A stretch of DNA of 64,000 bases. It comes from Pseudisothecium myosuroides. Taxonomy: Eukaryota > Streptophyta > Bryopsida > Hypnales > Lembophyllaceae. Shown here piece after piece: positions 49,019 through 61,364 of the stretch (positions within the stretch are counted from its first letter, which is position 1; each line of letters starts with the position of its first letter). The position numbers were made by a program, and so were the translations under genes. Under the pieces are notes generated by a model, which made no database searches, had not been told where the DNA came from, and worked only from the letters and a program-made list of their open reading frames with translations. The stretch spans positions 9,984,501 to 10,048,500 of the forward strand of contig OX637288.1 of NCBI GenBank assembly GCA_951799445.1, read 5' to 3'.

Positions 49019-50608
49019 ACAATCTTCAATGTTGCATCCCAAAATTTGAGGAAGAATTTGTCCAATTGAAAAGAATTTGCAAAAAGAGATGCATTTGTTG
49101 AATCAACATACTCAAATACATTCTTTATTGGATCCCAAGTAAGAAAATTATCTACTCTTGTTAGGGTTTCTTGAGTCTCACCCTTTTGGATTCAGCTTTT
49201 TGGAGGCTTTTGAATGATGACTGAACATTGCTTCACACCTTGGGTGTTTGATGCTGTGAAAATACTTAAATTTTTTGCTCACAGAAGCCTCTGTACAATT
49301 AATGGTTTTGCTTGTTTTATCAGCTCGTCCTTGTTGTGGACAAGTTGACTCTATAATTGTATTGGTGATGGAGTTTGTAGCGACTAATGCTTGGATGGAT
49401 ACAAGTCAGGATAGGGCATCAAATAGTAAAAGATGGTGCCGCCCATGTCACAAATCTTGAAGGCAGCGGCCCGCAAAGGCAGAGAACCTGGTGTAGACAA
49501 CGCAATAGGATCCCAAAGAGAAAGACATGCTGCTGCAACAAAGACAACAAACAAGAAAACCCCAGTGATAAACCTAGGGACCAAAAAACTCCCAAGGAAA
49601 AGACCTCTAGCAGAGGTGAAAGAGTTGGAGCTCAATGTCACCATTGTTGTGGGGAATTCAGACATTGCTCCTGACTATTTGAAGGCAATTGAAAAATTCA
49701 TTGAAAATGAATGTATATCAGGATTGTGTTCCATTGAACAAGGTGGAGCTCTATCAAGGCTCCACCTACAAATGATTTGCTGCATTCTAGCATCGTCGGA
49801 AGCGACGGTCAGCAAGCACATCAAGACTTACCTTAGATGGGATCAACCAGGAAGAGCTTCAGCGGGCCACCACAACCTCACAAAACCTTCGCAACTCCGG
49901 GTTGCACACTTTTGTGGGCATGCTAGGGTACTGCGTGAAAGACAAAGCGGAAGATCATTTTGATTGTGTACACCGCACTGTGACCTTGGAACAAATGGCG
50001 GAAGGTATCAAGGAGTACGTAAAACACGGCACTCCTTTTCCAAAAAATAGGGTCATTTTGAACCACAAGAACCTTGTTGAATGGGCAACAACATTTTGTA
50101 GGTACAAGATGAAGAAGCAATTGGGAAGTACTCTTCCTGGCTGCCTCTTGCCCATGCTGCAATCTGGACAATATATGCCCTCTGCTTCTTGGGTTTTATT
50201 TGTTCGGCAAGGGGGATGGAGTATACCAGGGCTGCAGCACTCTGGAAGTGCATGGTGCAACCAGACGCTATTAGTATGGATGACGTCACTCAAATTTTCT
50301 TTGAGCACACAAATCCAGGATCTCGATTGGCAGACTTGGGGCGGCAAAGACTAACGACACAATTGAATGACTCTCGAGAAGGCGCCCAATTTGATTATGC
50401 GGTTCCAAGTACTATCTTGTACCACATTTTCTCTTTCTGTGATTGCCATGAATTTTTCGGTTGCTATATATATAGTAGATATTTTTTTTATGTAAATAAA
50501 AAATTATATATAAATATTTTTTTTTCCATAAAAAAGATATCATTTAAGATAAAATAACTTTAATTAAATTTAAAAAAATATAAAGTAAAATTTTAATTTA
50601 TTTGTTTT

Positions 50609-50631
50609 AAATAATAATAATAATAATAATT
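50609..50631. repeat. (AAT)n microsatellite
   Basis: About seven AAT units within the intron of the Replitron-like gene. Confidence 0.85.
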
Positions 50632-50683
50632 TTAATTATAAAATAATTTTAAGATATACAACCAACTTTATTAGTTTATTTAA

Positions 50684-50684
<1 letters not shown>

Positions 50685-50732
<48 letters not shown>
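50685..50732. repeat. (TCTA)12 microsatellite
   Basis: Twelve uninterrupted TCTA units in the intron of the Replitron-like gene. Confidence 0.95.
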
Positions 50733-50733
<1 letters not shown>

Positions 50734-51262
50734 ATATTATAAGGAGACCTATTTTATGGTTTTTTATATTTTCAACCATTTATTTTTGCTTGATTTGTAT
50801 ACAATGAAAATATAATAATAAATTTTAAATATATTTCATCTTTTGCTCCCACTATCAGGTCTCAATAACTAATTTGAAGTTCCAATGTTAAAATTCCATT
50901 CTAAATAATTAGAATTTGATGTAAATGGAATAGAAAAATGCCATCCACCTAAATAAAAAATTGTTATAAATAATGAAGATACTAATAAATTGAAATAAAA
51001 AACAACATAAAATAATCCAAATTTTATATTTGAATATTCATATGTGATGACCAAATGATTTTTGCCCTTCTTTGTAGGCATTGTCCTCGATGAGGTAGGC
51101 CAAAAAGTGGACAATGTCCTTGTCCTTGATGACAATGCCAGTACAAGTCCTCAGCGGTCAACCAAGAGTGGTCATGGCGGTGCTGCAGCGCACGGAGTTG
51201 CTCCTAAGTTCATTCCAGTGCATTATGGTGACCGAGACGAGCTCAATAGTTTTGTAGTGTGA

Positions 51263-52952
51263 TTCTTATATTATTGCCAATGCAACACTTCTTGTGTCTC
51301 ATTGAACATGTACGTTGCAATGTAGAGAAATAAAAATAATTTGTGGCCAATGACTGTGCCATGTATGCAAAATTAATTCTCTGACTATCCTACTATTGCA
51401 TTTGTACATGGTTTGTCACTATGCATTCAAAAGAGGCAGTAACTGCCTATACTATACTCAAAATAGTGTAGTATAGTATAATATACTATACTATTATTAC
51501 CCGAGGGGTAGAAACCAAATTGGCTACCAAACTACCAATCAGGAAAAATAGTGTAAAAACACCCAACTAATATCCAAATTGGTAAATCTCAATGTCAGAA
51601 GAGATAGACAATTGCAAAAAAATACAAACTCACCAAAATTGGAATCTATTAAGCTAACTAAAGTTGCCATTTACCGCATAGATCCACGGGGGAGTCACTA
51701 GCTTAGAGGTTTAGTATATACGTGAGATTGGGGGATATTTTATGGAGGGCTATTTTTCTAATATTTTGTAATTTAATATACACTATTGTTAAAAATAATT
51801 CTAAATTGCCATTTATTATAGCACCCTATATTATTTATAATACACACTTGAGTCCAATTTTTTGGCCCCTATATTAGATTTAAAAATTAAAACTAATAGG
51901 TGTTGTATGATTTTTTTTTCTTATACTATTTTTTTTCTTTTTTTTCTTTTTTCTTTTCTTACCTTTTTTTTCAAACCATTTTTTATGGTTACTAAAAACT
52001 AAAGTAATTTATGTTTAGACGATGTACTATAGTCAAACAAATACATATACAGACTGTAAATAATGCATTCTAGTTGTGTCAAACAACTTACGGCTAATCA
52101 TCTACAATATATTCTAATGAATACAATGAGTGCAAGTACTCAACAAAGATAAGATGACATTGCATTACAATATAACAAACAAGCATAGACCACCAAGCTC
52201 TTACACACCTAATAATGATAGACCACCAAGCTCTTTTATACCTTTCTACTATTTGGAATGAACAAATAAGAGTATATTAAAGCAAAATTTATGATAGATT
52301 CTTCAAATTCTAAGTGATTTCAAAAGACTTTACAGATAACTCTTGAGGCACCCATAGAGCCCTTCATCCAAGGTTCATGGATAATTTGGGACAAATCATG
52401 TGTCATTTTTTGTCCATCTCTTCTTTAAGGACATTAATACTCACACTACAAAATTATTTTTTCCCACATATTATTGCCCCCCTATATTTTTTCTACATAA
52501 AATCTAATATATGATATTAAATATAACCCTATATTAGTTATAATATCCTACATGTAATTTTACACACTCTACATTAGATATAATATATTTTTAAATTTTA
52601 GGTGCAATAAATATATAGTACCCTATATTAGATCTCACGTGGTTTTTAATATGTGCACTAAGTGACCTCCCCGGGCATAGATCCAAAAATCAGACAACAA
52701 CCATTGCCATTTACCATACAATAAGTGCCCAATTTTAACTACCAATTCAATTGCAATGGGAACAAAATTTTGTATTACCACCAAATGACTGCACATTGTG
52801 CAAGGAATTTTCAACTAGATTTCAACTTTGTCACCTTTAAATTGCAATAAAATTTGTAGGATGAAATCTTTTTGCATTCTGTTTTTTGAAGGTGAATCTT
52901 AACATGACATTTAAATGATTTAATAATCACGCCAAATTTCAAAACAAGCAAG
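51263..52952. other. AT-rich spacer with a 25-bp palindrome
   Basis: TAGTATAGTATA and TATACTATACTA flank a single A at 51469-51493. The motif CCTATATTA recurs many times between 51820 and 52640. CACTACAAAATT at 52447 and GCACTAAGTG near 52660 might be ends of a decayed CACTA element, but flanks do not match. No gene seen. Confidence 0.4.
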
Positions 52953-55701
52953 CACTATAAGAAACCCGTGTTTTTTTTTATCTCTGGATTCTGCATGTTG
53001 ATGTCTTGTGTGATGTCAAGAAACATCAGCCTGGACGTCCAAAATTTTGCGTTGCCTGAGACATGCCAAAAACATCAAAAATCTTGTCTGACATCCAAGT
53101 ATTTTCGACCAGAGATCCAAAAAAACATTGGTCAACGGGGTCCTCAAAGGCCGCCATGTGACTGCCATTAAGCGCCACGCAGCCACAGGCAACCACGTAG
53201 GATTTTTTTCATCCATTCTCGTCCATGGCGTGGCATATGAGGTGTCATGTGACGTGGCGACGGGAAAAGTGATGTGGCATCCAGCAAGGATGATGTGGCA
53301 TGCCACGTCAGCAAAGTTTTTTGCAGTCTAAAAATTTTAATATTGTCTTTGAAGACATCAAGTTAGACATCTACACGTTTTTTGAGATGTCAACTCAGAC
53401 ATCTAGACGTTTTTATAGATGTATTTTGGGACGTCACCTTAGATGTCCAGATATCTTGTGACATCAATGTAGACGTCTACTTTTCATCATAAATACCCTT
53501 GGCAATGTTTAATGTGATTTAGGAAAACAAAATGATGTCATGTTAGACGTTCATGTGATTAAATGCACTATTTGGCATGATGTTAATATGAACAGTCTCA
53601 TATCTCTTACATGACATTCACATGCCTTTCATAATGTCCAATACAACATGCCATACACAATATACCATACATAGTACACTATACACCATACAAAATATAC
53701 CGTACAAAATACACCATACTTGACAATTATATCACATGGCTTTAAAAGCCACTTAATGTGAGTATATAGAGGGGAGAAGACGGGCTCTTTATACAAGTGG
53801 AGTGGTAGGAGGGAAGACAAACCATATGGGATATATAAAATGCAAGAATTACGTTTCTATGAAGGCAGCACGTAGACGTCCAGCAGGACGTTAAGTTGGA
53901 TGTCATGAGGACAAAGTGGGTTGTCCACTTCCATGTCTTTTGGAAGAATACTAATGTCTTCTAGACATTCATTGAGGGACAAAGGTAGTGGTGCCTGATG
54001 ATGAGTGTGACATGCGTTTGATATCATTGCCATGTGTAGAGTTACTTATGTCATTCAATGTATGCATCATTTTCTCAATTGCCCAAGATGTTGTTGTATC
54101 TAGAATTTTCTCACTAGCAATGCAAATACAATTCATTGCACTATTTCACCTCAGAGAAATTGAAACCATGCCAGATGTGGTTCAGCTGCGGAATGAGTAA
54201 ACGACAAAGAATTTGTTGGTTTGCAGCCACCAACGCAAGAGACAGTCCCTCTTCGACGTCCCTGGGGCAGTGTTGACAACTTCAGAGACATACTAGGTGA
54301 CAATGTTGTGTCGGAGGATGAAGGTTAGCGCCTGCTAGTCTTATATGTTTCAGTGGGGCTGCATGCAGACGTCTGGGCGGATGTCAATAAGATAGAATGT
54401 GTGGTCTACATGCATGTCTGCCAAGACGTACCAATGTACTAAGTTCAACAATCATCAAAGGGGGAGGGTATCATGAAGGCAATTGTACCCACCACTGTCA
54501 CCTAAGACGTGTTTGGCACGTTGATGCCATATTGAAGATCACTTATACAAAATGCAAGCATGATTTTTGAATGGACATATAGATTGCCTTGTCTTATATG
54601 TGAATAGTAGTATTCAAAAATCCGTACATTTATCACATTCCTTATCCAATGAGAATAGTCTATCTACTTTGTTCAAACCTTCTGTCCTTTTCCATATGCA
54701 TGTACCATTCCACATTCATATTTGTTGTCCAAAATCAACCGAGATGATGTTTTGTGCCAAGAAACTAGAAATGAAGAGTACCGACTATGTACGTTTATGC
54801 TATTTGTCGCCATGTATGGAATACGCTGAATGAGGAAGTAGTGGACATCGATGTTGTCGAAAGAATGGCTCTTAGTCATGTCCTAAGCAACGGGACATGG
54901 AAGAAGACACCGTCCTTTGTTGGTTCCAAATACCAAAATTCCTATAGAATCAAATAGAACACAATCAAAAGGTACCACATTCATAATGAAATGCAATAGT
55001 GCGAGATCTTTATTGAAATTGCGTCTTCCCAAACGTTCAAACGTCTCCATTGACGTCCCTTTAGATGTTGAGACTTCTGTGACTATGTCTCATTTTACGT
55101 GGTGACGTCTATAGTGACGTTATAGAAGACATTCTACTGTCTTATACAATGTCTGTGACAACGTCTCTATGCCTACGTAGACATTTCCAAAATAAGCATA
55201 GAAAATGATTAGAAATAGGCCCCTTTTGCTGACATGGCATGCCACGTCAGCAAAATTTGATGCCCTGTCAGTCAATTTCCAGGTGGCATGCCATGTCATC
55301 AGCCACATCATCATTTTTTTTGGAAGTTTGCCCGGTGGCTACCCGTACCCCTTTTTTTTAACCTTGGTTAGCCTTTTTACCTAAGATCAAAGTAATTTTT
55401 CTAAACTTGTCCAACGTGAAAATTGGTCAACAAAGCTGACCTGGCAATTAATAATTTTGCGGACATCCCTGAGGACATCACTGCGTCCTTAGCCATGTCA
55501 TCAAAAATCTTGGCATCTATGGTAACATCCACTTGTTTTCAATGTAATTTGTCGATGTCATCTAAAACATCCACAGAAATCTCTCCAAAATCGTGCCCCG
55601 TGTCTCAGACATCTTGATGTCTCCGCGGACATAGTATGTTTGGCCTTGGACATCACATGTTTTTGCTCCGACATAAAAAAAAAAACGGGTTTCTTACAGT
55701 G
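52953..55701. mobile_element. CACTA element 2 (2.75 kb, non-autonomous)
   Basis: The termini CACTATAAGAAACCCGTG and CGGGTTTCTTACAGTG have a 3-bp duplication AAG (52950-52952 and 55702-55704). Both subterminal regions hold many copies of GACGTC, AGACATC or GATGTC, and an inverted GGCATGCCACGTCAGCAAA segment lies near 53295 and 55228. Such arrays are the usual binding sites of CACTA accessory proteins. Open frames of 60-90 codons show no transposase similarity. Confidence 0.88.
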
Positions 55702-55704
55702 AAG

Positions 55705-56109
55705 TTTCTATATTTATGTGGAGAAGGATTGAAAAATAAATTGTGCGGTGATTGGCAAGTTTACTCTAGCCATGAGATTGTTGTTGCACTTTCTTTTCTG
55801 TTCCAAAAATAGCAAAAATTACCAACTAAGTCCAATGACCAAAAAGGAAACATATCCTTTTCTCTAAAACCGTTTAATAAAGTGTAGTTAATTAGAACTC
55901 ATCTAAAAAAATATGCATGTTTGTGTGTTTTTAGGCTTTTAGCATTGAAGGTGGTGAGTAATGGAAGGAGATTTCTAAGGACTTCATGCGTTGCTTATAC
56001 TCCCTTTGTTTCTGAAAAAAACATGGGTTTTGAAGAAGATCCTGTCTTAAGGCTAATTGTAGTAGTCAGGGAGCTATAATGCACTTTTGATAGAGTTAAC
56101 ATGCTAATA
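55705..56109. other. Spacer between two CACTA elements
   Basis: About 400 bases without a recognisable gene or repeat. Confidence 0.4.
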
Positions 56110-56349
56110 CACTAGTAGAAAATTCAACATTCAAATCAACAGAAAACTGTCTTTTTTTTTGTTGATTTGGTCACGTTGATCATCAACTAAAATCTGTTGA
56201 TTATTTCTATTGATTTGGTCAATTTCAAGTAAAAAATTTAAAAAAAAAAAAAAAAAAAGTTAATTTTTTTTGGTTGCCTTAAATTTCCAAGTAGCAAAAA
56301 AGAATTTTTTCACGCTTCTCAGAAATTTCGGGCAGCCCTAGGAGTCACC

Positions 56350-56416
56350 TGCTGCCCATGGGATTTGAACCCAAGACCTTGGGCTTAGTAACCGAACGAT
56401 CTAACCAACACACCAC
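56350..56416 (-). repeat. tRNA-like sequence inside CACTA element 3
   Basis: On the minus strand GTGTTGGTTAGATCG (A-box region) and GGTTCAAATCC (perfect B-box, 56371-56361) are spaced as in a tRNA. The stems are imperfect, so a SINE head or tRNA pseudogene is more likely than a working gene. Confidence 0.5.
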
Positions 56417-56917
56417 ACTTGTAATCACATGTGAAATGTATATATATTTTTCTTACTTATTCATTTAGAATTTTGTGTTTTCAAACACAGCAGACTTTGG
56501 TGGCCGTTTAGGCATAGAAAAACAATTTTTTTCAAAAAACTTTGAACTAAAAAAAGTTGGTAAATCAATTTAAGTTTCATCTCCAAAAATCCGTTTGAGA
56601 TTTGGAGACTCCAATCAAAAGTTATGGACAAATTTCAGAGAGGATGTTTGAATATGTCAAAGAAAATGTCCCTTCCAACCCCTCTCTGAAATTTGTTCAT
56701 AACTTTTTATTGGAGTTTTGAAATCTCAAACGGATTTTTGGAGATGAAACTTAACTTGACTTACCAACTTTTTTTAGTTCAAAGTTTTTTAGAAAAAGTT
56801 ATTTTACTATGCCAAAATGGTCACCAAAGTTTGCTGAGTTTTAAAAAAAACACGAATTGCGAATGATTAAGTAAAAAAAAGTTCATTGCACACAGTATTT
56901 GAACCCCGATGTTTAAA

Positions 56918-57650
56918 CTCCCAAACGACCAAATGGCTTTTTTTTGGCAACATAGCAATAATTGTGGGCATGCAACTTATTACAAATGGAATTTTTCTTG
57001 TTTTTCTTCAAAATTTTCACATAACATGTGGTCAAAGAGGAGCTTCAAAGTAGCCGCAACAATTTTTGTAACTTTTGATACATAATTAAAAGTTATTGCA
57101 TGACATATTTTTAATTGCTTGGTGGGCAACTCAGGCAACTAAAAAAAAATCGTTTTCTTAAGAATAAAAAATTTCAACTTGGTTTCCTAGATTTATATTT
57201 ACTTGAAAAGCTTAGAATCATTGTATTAGTACTAAGAAGAAAGGTATGAGGAGTTTTATTTTCTAGGCAATTAAGAAATTTCTACTCGAAAATGAACTTT
57301 GAAGTCCTTTATTTAATTCAATTTGCAATATTTGCAAAAAAGCAAAACCATTGAATGTAGATTATTTATTACAACATTACAAACATTAGCATTGGAATTT
57401 TTCAATTGTGGAACTAAATTCTTAACAATTTAGAATTTTAAATCATACTCTACTTCTTTTTTTATAATTTTTTTCAAATATGAATATGGAATATTTTTTG
57501 TTGAAATATTTCTTATTTATTTCCAACTTATTTCTTCAACAGATTATAGAGAGTAACAAGTTGTAGAATCTACACATTTTTGTCCAAAAAGTTTGTAATG
57601 AAAGATGAAATCTAGTTAATAATTTGAGAAGGATTGAAAATACTTTCTTT
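56918..57650. mobile_element. Degenerate TTAA-family MITE inside CACTA element 3
   Basis: The segment ACGACCAAATGGCTTTTTTTTGGCAACATAGCAAT and following sequence parallel the start of the element at 6150 over several hundred bases. The outer CCCC/TTAA terminus is not preserved on the left (CTCCCAAACGACC) and the right end is not defined. Confidence 0.45.
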
Positions 57651-57995
57651 TTAAAATCCAAGCGGCATAATCTCGCAATTGGTAAGGCTTTCAATGTATT
57701 AACCTTGCCCTATTACAATGAAACAAAAACATTCTAAAAGATTCCAAAATATTAAAGATTCCATAAGATTTCCAAAGATTCTATAAGATTCTATAAGATT
57801 CCTAAAAGATTCCTAAAATATTCTAGATTCCTTGAAATTTTGTTGATTTGGTCATTGCTTTATCCAAATCAATAGAAAGTGGTTGGTCATTTTGTTGGCT
57901 TTCACAGAAAGTCCTTACACTGCTCCAAACAACAGAAATGAACAGAAATCAGTTGATTTCCTGTTGATTTGGTCGTGGTTTTTCTACTAGTGATA

Positions 57996-60049
57996 TAAGA
58001 AGTAATGCACTTTTTAGATAGCCAACATGCTTTTTGAAAAGGAAACATGCTTATCAAGGGAGCATATTGAAGTTTTTTGATACTTCATCGCAAAACGCTT
58101 CTAGTATTATGAAAAGTTTTGTGTGAAGTAACTGCGATTTACATTTGTGTTTTCCAGATTGATCCAATATGCTTGTTTCTATTAGTAAGCACACTACCTA
58201 AGCTCTGCAACTTGTCTTGGCCAACGTAGTTTTGATTGGCATGTGCTTACTGTTTTAAGACACTGAGTTTCATGCTCAACAATGGCACCCTCTATAACAG
58301 ACCTTCCGAGAATCATTCACCTCTTTGAACTTTCCTTCATTACTATACTTTACAAGCTCTGTACTTTCCAATACAAAACAATCATGCATTGATCATCTGC
58401 ATCCTTCATTCAGCGCTTGGATTGCAAGAAATAGCAAATCTAGATTTTTTTTAAACAAACAAAAACGCATGAATCCTTGTTTTTTTCAAAAATAGAGGGA
58501 GTATTATTTTACAAGCACTATTTTAAAGACCAAATATAGAGTGATGGTGGACAATCTTCTATTCATAAATTAATGAAGAAGATGAGTCCATTCACTGTTC
58601 AACAATGAAAGGAAAAGAAGAATTACCCAAGCATTGAATGGATCAACAATTGAAGATTTACCATGAACAGTATACCATTGACAAAGTGGTGGGTGAGTGG
58701 GTCCATGAAGTTACTTTCAGTCAACATATGAAGGATATCATTTGGTCCATGAAGAATGCCAAATTGGTTGGCTTCTTGTGCAAATTAAATAGAATAATAT
58801 CCTAATAGGAAATCACTCTCTACTATAATAAGTTTGAACTATGATGGGAGATGGTCAAGTAGGACTAATCAAAGCTATTAGGTTCATTTCCAAACTAGGT
58901 AATACAACTTAAGGACAAGGAGATTCAAATTCAATAATAATAATTTTTTCCAATTAAACAAATTCCATGTATAGAAACATTTACAAACATATAACACACA
59001 CACTTACCAATTCTAAATCAAATGTTCATTATACAACTAGGAAACACATGCATTTTTCATAATCCAATAGACACTTCTCACAACTCCAATTGGATATATA
59101 ACTTCAAACATAAAATAATGTGCTGTAAATGCGCCCCTTTCCTTGAAATCGCCCCTATAATTAGCTATGGAATGAATTGGAAGTGATCCTAAAATTGAAC
59201 CACTTCAAATATTGAGTGAATCAAGGAAAATTGGTTTTTTATTGCATAAGCCAATCATTACCCTATATTCATGCAAACCTATGAAAAAGGTTGACCAACC
59301 CTTAAACTGTTGCTTTTAGAGCGTCCTACCTTAAATCCATTCACAATCCAATTAACCTCGAAGCACTTCGACATCCATATTTTGGACAATGAACTGAGGG
59401 CTTCAAGGCACTCTGTAGTCCAACCAACTTCTCATTCATCCAATGTAATGTTTGAATCTAGAAAAGACAACCTTCCTGAACAACCACATTCATGAAATTC
59501 CAATAAATGATATTTTTGTACAAAGATACAAGCAAAAATGCACAAAAAATTAAAAAAGGATTGAAGTGTTTAGAAGTTAAACCATTCGCATACACTTACA
59601 AATTTGGTAATCAATTCTTTACTTTTTATTGTAACAAAAGATCAAAATATAGCCCACTAAGATTGGACTTGTATGCTCTCCATGGCAATAATTGAAAAAC
59701 AACTCCAAATAGGTCCCATTAATAGTCCATTAAATGGTTGACAAATTTCAACCACCAACTTGGCTTTTCAGATCTTACACGACAACTACCCAACTAGCCA
59801 ATTAGGTTTTACACTCACTAATGCCTATTTGGATTAATTAATATCCTTTTACACTAGACTAACACCCATTGGAAGATTAAATGACCAAACTAGGGAAAAG
59901 ATATCCAAATTGGAAGAATCGACACAAATTAAAGAAAATAAATCCCATTTGGAACCTATCTACATCTCTTTCACAACAATTGTTAAACCATACCTAATCT
60001 AAAGGTTTAGACTTAGACCACTACATTTCTACTAGTAAAGTCTCCAAAT
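57996..60049. other. Spacer without recognised gene
   Basis: The part 59140-59500 is a diverged repeat of 41785-42345. Runs of AAAGATTCC(A/T) occur near 57740-57840 (inside the CACTA edge). No coding sequence is recognised. Confidence 0.35.
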
Positions 60050-61364
60050 GAATCTAGTAGCTCCTCAAGCCACCAACAACATTGTAGAATCAAGTTCAAC
60101 ATTTCCATAGATTTAGGTTAACTTTAGACTATATGATCATTTTCTTTGGGATCCAATTTAATCAAAAGTAGGAGGTTTAAACAACTTTAGTAAGGTTCTC
60201 AAGCTTTCAACAGTGTAGATTCAACACTTATAAGTTCAACTTTTTGAAACATTTGGCTAAATTTCAAACTCCACTTCCTCCAAGATTCAATTGATTCAGA
60301 TTTTGAAGGCCTTCAAAAGAATCTGCTAGCTTCTTTACATTATAACAACCGTACAGATTCAATAATTTCAACTACCTCAAATTTCCAAAGCATTCAAGGT
60401 AGCTTTAGAATCCACTTCCTCCGAGAAGAACTTTGCATCTTCTAGGTGAATCTCAACACTCACTCACAATATACTTTCTAATAATTGGAAATCTCAAATT
60501 AAAGAGCATTTCTGCAAATCCAATTTTTGCAAATTCGTGAGTTGTCCTCATGACCCATATAGACTCTTTAAAGTTGCAGAACCACAAAGATCTAAATTTG
60601 TCAAGTTGCACAATTATCCAAATGGCTCACACAAATTTTGAATACTACACTCAAATAGAATCAGGTCCCTAAGATTCGCAAAATCCATATTGCCAATGAT
60701 TGAAAATTCAGATTCCAAAGAATTCTAAGTTCCTCAAAAGACTAAGATAAACTTTAGATTCCACTTTCTCCAAAATCCAAATGATTCAAATTTTAGAGGC
60801 CTACCAACAAATTTGGTACCTACACAAGCTTACCACAACACTTCTAAGCTGCTCAACTTTCCAAAAGTTTTGGACAAACTTTGGATTCCACTCCCTTTAA
60901 GATCCAAGTTTTCCAAATTTTGGATGCCTTCAAATGACATTAGAATTTACACACCATAATACCGTACATTCAACTCTTCCAAGTTGCTCAACTTTCTAAA
61001 CAATTTATGTATATTTTGGATTCCAACCACATAAATCCAACACTTCCAAGTTGCTCAACTTTCCAAAAGATTCAGGTAAACTTTGGATTCCACCCCCTCC
61101 AAGATCCAATTTTTGCAAATTTAGGAGGCCTCCAAGCGAATCCGGTAGTTCCACAAGCTCACGACAAACCCCTAGATCCAACACTTCCAAGTTGCTCAAC
61201 TTTCCAAAAGATTCAGGTAAACTTTGGATTCCACTTCCTTCGAGATCTATGTTTTTCAAGTTGTGGAGGCCTCCAATTGAATCTGGTAGCTCTACAAGCT
61301 TACCACAATATCGTAGATTCAACACTTCCAAATTGCTCAACTTTCCAAAAGATTCAAGTAAACT
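60050..61364 (-). pseudogene. Decaying downstream LRR tail of TNL2
   Basis: Read past the TAA at 61367-61365, the LRR frame continues cleanly for about two and a half further 47-residue units to 61005, then ends in a truncated unit (CGWNPKYT and stop). Below that are LRR relics in mixed frames, the NLCEPFG-type segment near 60650-60600, the EDAKFF segment near 60430, and more LRR-like units to about 60050. It parallels 20937-22495 plus 15069-15280 in TNL1. Confidence 0.7.

Larger units (their letters stand above)
49433..51262 (+). pseudogene. Replitron-like HUH endonuclease gene, two frameshifts
   Basis: A plus-strand gene starting at ATG 49433, with a lysine/arginine-rich N-terminus (about residues 10-65). 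At residues 101-113 the sequence IEQGGALSRLHLQ carries an HUH-type metal site (HLQ). Downstream, in another frame, GLHTFVGMLGYCVKDKAEDH supplies the YxxK catalytic tyrosine motif. KNRV, RYKMKKQLG, SGQYMPSASWV and then MEYTRAAALWKCM, ISMDDVTQIFF follow, an order I associate with Replitron-type HUH transposases of algae and other eukaryotes. Frameshifts lie near 49836-49846 and in the G run near 50208-50213. A phase-matched intron (50409-51077; donor GTACTA, acceptor TTTGTAG) joins a last exon 51078-51262 ending DELNSFVV. A tyrosine nuclease would nick and rejoin single-stranded DNA. Identification is from motif order, not a search. Confidence 0.7.
56110..57992. mobile_element. CACTA element 3 (1.88 kb, non-autonomous, composite)
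   Basis: The termini CACTAGTAGAAAA and TTTTTCTACTAGTG have a 3-bp duplication ATA (56107-56109 and 57993-57995). The subterminal motif GTTGATTTGGTC is repeated at both ends, as in CACTA element 1. Inside are a tRNA-like segment (56350-56416), a foldback (about 56500-56820) and a stretch related to the TTAA MITE family (about 56918-57650). No transposase. Confidence 0.88.

Noticed and set aside
52447..52670. Possible additional CACTA element with CACTACAAAATT and GCACTAAGTG ends
   Set aside because: The flanking trinucleotides (TCA and ACC) do not match and the inverted ends agree only in the first five bases.
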